A stretch of DNA of 10,535 bases from Ruminococcaceae bacterium UBA5905 (GTDB lineage: Bacteria; Bacillota; Clostridia; Oscillospirales; Acutalibacteraceae): NCBI GenBank assembly GCA_002431285.1, contig DJEF01000021.1, positions 1 to 10,535 on the forward strand, written 5' to 3'. The position numbers and the translations under genes are program-made. The notes beneath the pieces are model-generated. The model worked only from the letters and a program-made list of their open reading frames with translations, did not search any database and was not told where the DNA came from. Positions 6,277-10,535 of this stretch are shown here, one piece after another (positions within the stretch are counted from its first letter, which is position 1; every line of letters starts with the position of its first letter).

Positions 6277-7077
6277 ATGAAACGGTTACAATGGTTGGCA
6301 GGGCTGCTGGCTCTGCTGCTGATACTCGGTCTGTGCGGCGGCTGCGCCAACGGAAAAACCGACGGCGACCAGCTTGCCCGCATCCGGGAGCAGGGCTACA
6401 TCACCGTCGCCATGGAGGGCACCTGGGCGCCCTGGACCTACCACGACGAGACCGATCAGCTGGTGGGCTACGATGTGGAGGTTGCCCGGGCGCTGGCGGA
6501 AAAGCTGGGGGTAGAGGCGCGCTTCGTCGAGGGCGAATGGGACGGCCTGCTGGCGGGGCTGGACGACGGCCGCTACGACATTCTGGTCAACGGCGTAGGT
6601 ATCACCCCCAGCCGACAGGAGAAATACAATTTTTCCACCCCCTATGCCTATAACCGCACCGCCGTCATCGTGCGCAGCGACGACACCGCCATCCAGACCA
6701 TGGCGGACCTGAAGGGTAAGCGCACCGCCAACACCATCAACAGCACCTACGCCACCCAGGCGGAGAGCTACGGCGCCACCGTCACCGGGGTAGACGATCT
6801 CAACCAGACCATCGAGCTGCTGCTGGCCGGCCGCATCGACGCCACCCTCAATGCCGAGGGCACCTACTACGATTATATGAAAGCCCATCCGGATGCGCCC
6901 ATCCGCATCGCCACCCTGTCCGACGAGGTGGAACAGGTGGCCATCCCCGTGCGCAAGGGGGACGGCTCCGCCGCCCTGCTGACCGCCATCAATCAGGCGC
7001 TGGCGGAACTGGACGCCGATGGCACCCTCGCCCGCCTGTCCGAAAAATACTTCGGCACCGATATCTCCAAGCAATAA
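6277..7077 (+). CDS. Amino-acid ABC transporter substrate-binding lipoprotein (cystine-like)
   Basis: A 266-residue extracytoplasmic binding protein (SBP_bac_3 family). The N-terminus is a lipoprotein-type signal (MKRLQ, hydrophobic 6-19, GLCGGC) with likely lipidated C23; the Cys at -3 makes the lipobox unusual, and C20 is a poorer alternative. The mature domain runs from about 36 to 262: ITVAMEGTWAPWTY near the start, EWDGLLAGLDDGRYDILVNG (87-106), and T110-P-S-R113 before the YNFSTPYA hinge strand, where the Arg usually grips the substrate carboxylate. GRIDATLNAEGTYYDY (185-200) leads to the C-terminal LARLSEKYFGTDI. The WDGLLAGLDDGR and EKYxFSTPY features resemble TcyA/FliY, hence cystine as the likely ligand (inferred). 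It delivers substrate to the permease and ATPase encoded upstream. It is the last gene of the operon, with a terminator 39 bases after the stop. Confidence 0.92.
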   Translation: MKRLQWLAGLLALLLILGLCGGCANGKTDGDQLARIREQGYITVAMEGTWAPWTYHDETDQLVGYDVEVARALAEKLGVEARFVEGEWDGLLAGLDDGRYDILVNGVGITPSRQEKYNFSTPYAYNRTAVIVRSDDTAIQTMADLKGKRTANTINSTYATQAESYGATVTGVDDLNQTIELLLAGRIDATLNAEGTYYDYMKAHPDAPIRIATLSDEVEQVAIPVRKGDGSAALLTAINQALAELDADGTLARLSEKYFGTDISKQ

Positions 7078-7115
7078 GTCCGATAGACCATACAGGCTCG
7101 TGCACAGCTTTGAAG

Positions 7116-7171
7116 AAGTGATTGGGACCTTTCTGCGGGAACACCATTCTGTCAGAACCCAATCACTTTTT
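7116..7171 (+). terminator. Intrinsic terminator after the importer operon
   Basis: An 11-bp perfect stem AAGTGATTGGG (7116-7126) pairs with CCCAATCACTT (7158-7168). It is extended by TTCTG/CAGAA (7131-7135, 7153-7157) across a 4-base bulge, and T-rich sequence follows (T run 7167-7171). It has the right place and shape to end the three-gene importer transcript. The loop is larger than usual. Confidence 0.8.
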
Positions 7172-7208
7172 GTATCCTTTCCATCGCACTTTTGCTCTGA
7201 CCCAACCA

Positions 7209-7219
7209 GGTAATTTACC
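7209..7219. promoter_or_regulatory. Short palindrome before the 747-residue protein gene
   Basis: GGTAATTTACC is a perfect 11-base palindrome 20 bases before the ATG at 7240, just upstream of the ribosome site AAGGAGG (7224-7230). It could be an operator half-site or chance. No convincing -35/-10 pair was found between the terminator and this gene; TTGCTC at 7192-7197 is only a weak -35 candidate. Confidence 0.2.
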
Positions 7220-7239
7220 GATCAAGGAGGCTTTCCAAC

Positions 7240-9483
7240 ATGCTGAGGTTGAAAAAAGAAAACAATAAAATCGCCGCCATTTACGACGGGCGCTACTCTT
7301 CCCCCGTGGATATCACCGATGGCAGCGGTCGTTTCGGGCAGCCGGTCTACACCCGCAAATCCCAGGACATAACCAATGAAAACAAGCCGCCGTTTACGCC
7401 GTATACCGATCATACGGCCCCCTATACGGAAACAGACGGAGATGTGCTGCTGAACCGGGAGCTCGGGGTCTCGCTGAAAGCCGAGGAGGCGGACGGCGGA
7501 GTCGTGCTGGACCTCACCTTCACAAACGAAACTGTCAGCGCCTGCGGGATCTCTTTGCCTTTCAGCTTTATGGGGCAAAAGAATAATCCGTGGGAGCATC
7601 AGTTTACCGCCTCAAGCCCCTACCGTACCGCCGACGGCAAGCACTATCTGTTTTATCTCGTGCGGCCCGACGGAAACAATCTGGTTTGCATCATAGAAAA
7701 TGAAATCGACGGATATCGCATCCGGTATTCGGATTTCCTCTGCGGGCACTATATTCTGGGGCTGCAATTTCTTTCCCAATTTGATCGGGCCTACGGAAAA
7801 CCGGAGCGGCCAGACAAGCGTGTCACGGTGCGGATTCGGGATGTAAGCACTTACATCGAGGCTTTGGAGCTGGCCAGCCGCCTATGGGACATTCCCGCAT
7901 TGTACTATGAAACCGCCAACACATATATTCACCAGCCGTTCCGTTTTTCGGTCTGCGGGCACTGGGATTCCATCGTCGTTACCGCCCCATCCGGAAAAAA
8001 AGAGGTGTTGAAAAACACCGTCTTTACCCCACATGAATACGGCATTCATACAGCCGTGCCGTATACCGCGGGCGTTGCCGGTGCGGATTGCAGCTTTTTC
8101 GCCCACGACGGGCTGCACGCCCTGTTCCGCCGCGCCTGCCTTTCGCCCCGGCAAAGCAGATCGGTCATAATCGGAAGATCGCCGGAAGGCAGAGCGATCT
8201 TCAAGCCCCAGCACTTGACCTATCGCGGATACGAAGACTATAACCTTTGCGAGCACGCGATGTGGTGCTGGGCAGATCTGCGGTATATGCGGGCTCACGG
8301 GGTGAGCGAGCCGTTAGCCGGCGACGTGAAGAATCTTCTGGATATCATTACCGGAAACTGCGATTGCCCGATCAACTGCTGCACCCTGGACGAAAACGGC
8401 TTTACCCGTCATTCCAACCGCATTCAGGAAGTCTATAACGGCGTGAATATTTTGATGGACGCTTATCGTGTTTTCGGGGACCGCCGCTATCTGGACTTGG
8501 CCGTCACGGTATTACACAAACGTCTGCTGGAGGATCAGTCGCCGGAGGGAGCGATCTTACGCCGGGGCAGCGACGGAGCGACCGCCGAAATTGCCGATTA
8601 TACCACCGTGACCTGCATGGCGATACCGGTGGTGGATATGGCGCGGCTTCTCAAAGAGCACGGCGATGAGCGATTCCGCTTTTTTGAACAACGCGCGGAA
8701 AAAATGGCGGACTATATCGTCCGGAGAGACCTGGATTTCCCGACGGAGGGGGGCTTTAACGAGCAGGTGGACCCCGAGGTCGAGGAGGGGTCTATGTCCT
8801 GCTCGGCACTGACCGTGCTGTATACGGCCCAGTTTATAAAAAATAAGAAAGAATATCTGGACTACGCAGAAAAGATTCTAAGGATACATGACGCCTTCAC
8901 CGTATTCACGCCCCACCCGGTCATGTTCCGCTCAACCCTCCGCTGGTGGGAAACCATATGGGAGGGCAATGCGGACGGTCCGGCCGTATGCTACGGTCAT
9001 GCCTGGTCGATCTGGCGCGCCGAGGCGGAATATCGGTATGCCCTGCTGACCCATGACGATGCGCGGCTGCTGGATTCCTATAACTGCTTTATGACGAACC
9101 TGGCCAAAGAGGATGCCGACGGTCATATGTACGCCATCTATCAGTATGAACCGATCTCCTCCGGAGCGCTGGCGGAAAATGGGAAAGAGGTTGATTTTTC
9201 GGACTGCTGCGGCTTTCCCAGACGCCGGGATGTAACCCTATCCCGGTATGTGTTCGCCCGCGGGTATGATACCTGGCTGACCACCGTCGCCGTGCTGCCC
9301 GACCGCGTGATCGGAGGGTACAGGGCAGGAAATGAGATCATCCCCTTTATGGATGACTTTACGACGCTGTATATCGGAGATATTGCAGAGGGCTTCAGCA
9401 TACGGGCGCCGCGCCACGTGCACATTGTGTCCGATCCGAGAATAACCGTCTCGGGCGAGGATGTTCTGTATATCGAGCCGTAG
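7240..9483 (+). CDS. Uncharacterised (alpha/alpha)6-toroid protein, probable carbohydrate-active enzyme
   Basis: A 747-residue protein that I do not recognise at family level. No signal peptide is visible (MLRLKKENNK), so it should be cytoplasmic. Residues about 1-200 look beta-rich, like the beta-sandwich that precedes the catalytic toroid in several glycosidases and lyases. Residues about 330-690 show repeating helices with aromatic and acidic residues facing gaps: YEDYNLCEHAMWCWADL (331-347), VYNGVNILMDAYRVFGD (399-413), EIADYTTVTCMAIPVVD (450-466), WWETIWEGNADGP (569-581), CYGHAWSIWRAEAEYRYA (584-601). This is typical of six-hairpin enzymes. A beta C-terminus follows. It has 18 Cys, including CDCPINCC (374-381) and DCCGFP (655-660). 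Possible general acids include E338, D453, E517 and E571, unassigned. The ribosome site AAGGAGG is 9 bases before the ATG. The gene stands alone between two terminator-like hairpins and uses more A/T-ending codons than its neighbours. Enzyme class and substrate are unknown. Confidence 0.75.
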   Translation: MLRLKKENNKIAAIYDGRYSSPVDITDGSGRFGQPVYTRKSQDITNENKPPFTPYTDHTAPYTETDGDVLLNRELGVSLKAEEADGGVVLDLTFTNETVSACGISLPFSFMGQKNNPWEHQFTASSPYRTADGKHYLFYLVRPDGNNLVCIIENEIDGYRIRYSDFLCGHYILGLQFLSQFDRAYGKPERPDKRVTVRIRDVSTYIEALELASRLWDIPALYYETANTYIHQPFRFSVCGHWDSIVVTAPSGKKEVLKNTVFTPHEYGIHTAVPYTAGVAGADCSFFAHDGLHALFRRACLSPRQSRSVIIGRSPEGRAIFKPQHLTYRGYEDYNLCEHAMWCWADLRYMRAHGVSEPLAGDVKNLLDIITGNCDCPINCCTLDENGFTRHSNRIQEVYNGVNILMDAYRVFGDRRYLDLAVTVLHKRLLEDQSPEGAILRRGSDGATAEIADYTTVTCMAIPVVDMARLLKEHGDERFRFFEQRAEKMADYIVRRDLDFPTEGGFNEQVDPEVEEGSMSCSALTVLYTAQFIKNKKEYLDYAEKILRIHDAFTVFTPHPVMFRSTLRWWETIWEGNADGPAVCYGHAWSIWRAEAEYRYALLTHDDARLLDSYNCFMTNLAKEDADGHMYAIYQYEPISSGALAENGKEVDFSDCCGFPRRRDVTLSRYVFARGYDTWLTTVAVLPDRVIGGYRAGNEIIPFMDDFTTLYIGDIAEGFSIRAPRHVHIVSDPRITVSGEDVLYIEP

Positions 9484-9495
9484 CAGACCCCGCCG

Positions 9496-9524
9496 CCATG
9501 CCGGGCGAGGGAGCCCCGGCATGG
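9496..9524. other. Strong GC hairpin after the 747-residue protein gene
   Basis: A 10-bp perfect stem CCATGCCGGG (9496-9505) and CCCGGCATGG (9515-9524) closes a 9-base loop, 12 bases after the stop codon. No T run follows, so it is not a classical intrinsic terminator. It may stabilise the 3' end or act as a weak or factor-dependent terminator. Confidence 0.5.
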
Positions 9525-9534
9525 GACGCACGGC

Positions 9535-9567
9535 CTTCAATGTTTCTTCAATCTTTCAAGCTATACT
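9535..9567 (+). promoter_or_regulatory. Possible promoter with 11-bp-spaced repeats before the OmpR-type regulator
   Basis: TATACT at 9562-9567 is a good -10, but no matching -35 stands at 16-18 bases. In its place are CTTCAAT (9535-9541) and CTTCAAT (9546-9552), exactly 11 bp apart, followed by a partial third copy TTTCAAG (9554-9560). OmpR/PhoB-type regulators bind direct repeats at 11-bp spacing beside weak -35 regions, so autoregulation by the downstream gene is plausible. Confidence 0.35.
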
Positions 9568-9616
9568 GACCGTTGTTGGATCCCCGGAACGTCGGAGCGA
9601 CGCGGCGGCGTCTGAA

Positions 9617-9622
9617 CGGAGG
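9617..9622 (+). promoter_or_regulatory. Ribosome binding site fixing the OmpR-type regulator start at 9629
   Basis: CGGAGG lies 6 bases before ATG 9629, where the protein begins MKLLLVEDER, the standard family N-terminus. The same frame is open upstream to 9461, but that longer reading overlaps the preceding gene and adds low-complexity sequence. Confidence 0.85.
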
Positions 9623-9628
9623 CTTTGT

Positions 9629-10312
9629 ATGAAACTATTGCTGGTAGAAGACGAACGGAGGATGGCGCAGGCGCTTTGCGAGATTCTCCGCCAGGAGAGC
9701 TATGCGGTGGACTGCTGCTACGACGGGGTTTCCGGTCTGGAGGCGGCAGAAAGCGGCCTGTATGACGTCATGATCCTCGACGTGATGCTCCCGAAAATGA
9801 ACGGGTTTGAGGTCGCCCGCAGGCTGCGGCAGGAGGGAGTGCACACCCCCATTCTCATGCTCACCGCCAAAGCGGAGCTGGACGACAAGGTAACGGGGCT
9901 GGACAGCGGCGCCGACGACTATCTGACAAAGCCTTTCATGACAAGGGAGCTGCTGGCCCGGGTGCGGGCCCTGTTGCGGCGCAACATCGACACCCCGGAC
10001 GGCACATTGTCCTGCGGTGATATTTCCCTCGACAGCAAAACCTACGAGCTTCACTGCAAAACAACGGGACAGAGCGTCCGTCTCAGTGAAAAGGAATGGC
10101 GGATTCTGGAATACCTGATCGCCAATCAGGATCGGATACTGACCCGGGAACAGCTGGCCGTGAAGATCTGGGGATACGAGAGCGACGCGGAATACAACAA
10201 CGTAGAGGTCTATATGTCCTTCACCCGGAAAAAGCTCGCCTTCGTCGGTGCCAGAACCGAGATCAAGGCAGTCCGGGGAATCGGCTATGAATTGAGGTGC
10301 GACCGTGTTTAG
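9629..10312 (+). CDS. OmpR/PhoB-family response regulator
   Basis: A 227-residue cytoplasmic transcription regulator of standard family length. The receiver domain spans about 1-118: acidic pocket E7/D8, phosphoacceptor D51 (VMILDVMLPKMNGFEV), T79 (ILMLTAKAELDDKV), and K101 in LTKPFMTRELLARVRALLRR. A short linker leads to the winged-helix DNA-binding domain (about 128-225), with LSEKEWRILEYLIANQDRIL (152-171), LTREQLAVKIWG and the recognition region NNVEVYMSFTRKKL (190-203), ending VRGIGYELR. Its stop overlaps the start of the kinase gene by 8 bases, so the two are co-translated as one two-component system. The upstream hairpin and the -10 at 9562-9567 suggest it starts its own transcript. 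The regulon is not evident; repeats at 9535-9560 may be an autoregulatory site. Confidence 0.96.
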   Translation: MKLLLVEDERRMAQALCEILRQESYAVDCCYDGVSGLEAAESGLYDVMILDVMLPKMNGFEVARRLRQEGVHTPILMLTAKAELDDKVTGLDSGADDYLTKPFMTRELLARVRALLRRNIDTPDGTLSCGDISLDSKTYELHCKTTGQSVRLSEKEWRILEYLIANQDRILTREQLAVKIWGYESDAEYNNVEVYMSFTRKKLAFVGARTEIKAVRGIGYELRCDRV

Positions 10313-10535
10313 ACAGTCAAGAGTCCGGATCATTCTTGCCGTGATGGTCTCCATCGCCGCGCTCCTGTTCGGAACGCTCGCCGTGATCCTCGGCACCAGC
10401 TATGCCCAAATGAACACGGACAATCGGCGGATGCTGGAGCAATACGTGCGGGAATACCGCCTCGGGGAAACGGACAGGGATGGGGTACCGAACGACCGGG
10501 AAACCACGAAAACCGACGACGCAAAACCGCCGATG
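10305..10535 (+). CDS. Sensor histidine kinase, N-terminal fragment (cut by window end)
   Basis: A GTG at 10305 inside the last codons of the regulator gene opens a frame of 77 codons that runs off the window edge. The ribosome site TGAGGTG (10293-10299) sits about 6-7 bases upstream. The protein begins MFRQSRVRIILAVMVSIAAL: a short basic tip, then one transmembrane helix (about 9-31), then the start of an extracytoplasmic region rich in charged residues (MNTDNRRMLEQYVREYRLGE). The layout, partner gene and overlap are those of an OmpR-linked membrane sensor kinase. The HAMP, phosphoacceptor and ATPase domains lie outside the window, so kinase identity is inferred from context. It should phosphorylate D51 of the regulator encoded just upstream. 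Confidence 0.78.
   Translation, partial: MFRQSRVRIILAVMVSIAALLFGTLAVILGTSYAQMNTDNRRMLEQYVREYRLGETDRDGVPNDRETTKTDDAKPPM

Noticed and set aside
6286..7074. A 262-codon minus-strand frame opposite the binding-protein gene
   Set aside because: Gly/Val-rich antisense shadow of a well-supported SBP_bac_3 gene; other long minus-strand frames at 3441-4169, 4185-4943, 5557-6195 and 9635-10396 were dropped for the same reason.
9461..9628. N-terminal extension of the OmpR-type regulator
   Set aside because: The 56 extra residues overlap the upstream gene and look non-coding. ATG 9629 has a well-placed CGGAGG and starts at the normal family N-terminus.
1..10535. Search for CRISPR arrays, tRNA/rRNA genes, insertion sequences, phage or defence genes
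   Set aside because: No regularly spaced repeats, cloverleaf-like sequences, transposase or integrase motifs, or terminal inverted repeats were seen.

Overview
The window looks like a chromosomal segment of a high-GC, gut-type Clostridia (Oscillospiraceae/Ruminococcaceae-like Firmicutes). This is an inference. It rests on strong AGGAGG-type ribosome binding sites, sigma-A-like promoters, a secreted protein with carbohydrate-binding-like modules and an InlB/Listeria-Bacteroides-type repeat, a Cache-sensor YesM/YesN-type two-component pair, and a lipoprotein-dependent amino-acid ABC importer. There are no RNA genes, CRISPR arrays, phage genes or insertion sequences that I can see.

Layout. (1) Minus strand, 1-1403: the N-terminal 467 residues of a secreted, modular surface protein; its C-terminus lies outside the window. 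(2) 1404-1769: an AT-richer divergent control region. It holds a strong plus-strand promoter (TTGGAT-17-TATAAT) and, for the surface protein, an extended -10 with no recognisable -35 but with two 14-bp direct repeats 23 bp apart just upstream. (3) Plus strand, 1770-4664: a membrane histidine kinase (extracytoplasmic sensor, HAMP, His_kinase/HATPase_c) and an AraC-type response regulator, closed by a clear intrinsic terminator. (4) 4747-7171: a complete, separately promoted amino-acid ABC import operon in the order permease, ATPase, lipoprotein, closed by a second terminator. The binding protein and permease look most like the cystine (Tcy/FliY-YecSC) branch of the polar amino-acid family. (5) 7240-9483: a 747-residue cytoplasmic protein with a beta-rich N-terminal part and a probable (alpha/alpha)6-toroid. 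It is probably a carbohydrate-active enzyme, but I cannot assign a family; it is Cys-rich, with two CC pairs. (6) 9629 to the end: an OmpR/PhoB-type response regulator and, overlapping its stop, the first 77 codons of its sensor kinase.

How it may work together. The YesMN-type kinase/regulator pair sits between two plausible targets: the divergent surface protein, whose promoter has activator-like direct repeats centred near -41.5 and -64.5, and the downstream importer, which has its own near-consensus promoter. The sequence favours the surface protein as a controlled target. The second two-component system probably begins its own unit, and a pair of 11-bp-spaced CTTCAAT repeats in front of it could be an autoregulatory site. 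I see no evidence of a wholly new defence or mobile system. The most interesting items are the predicted AraC-type operator and the unassigned 747-residue enzyme.
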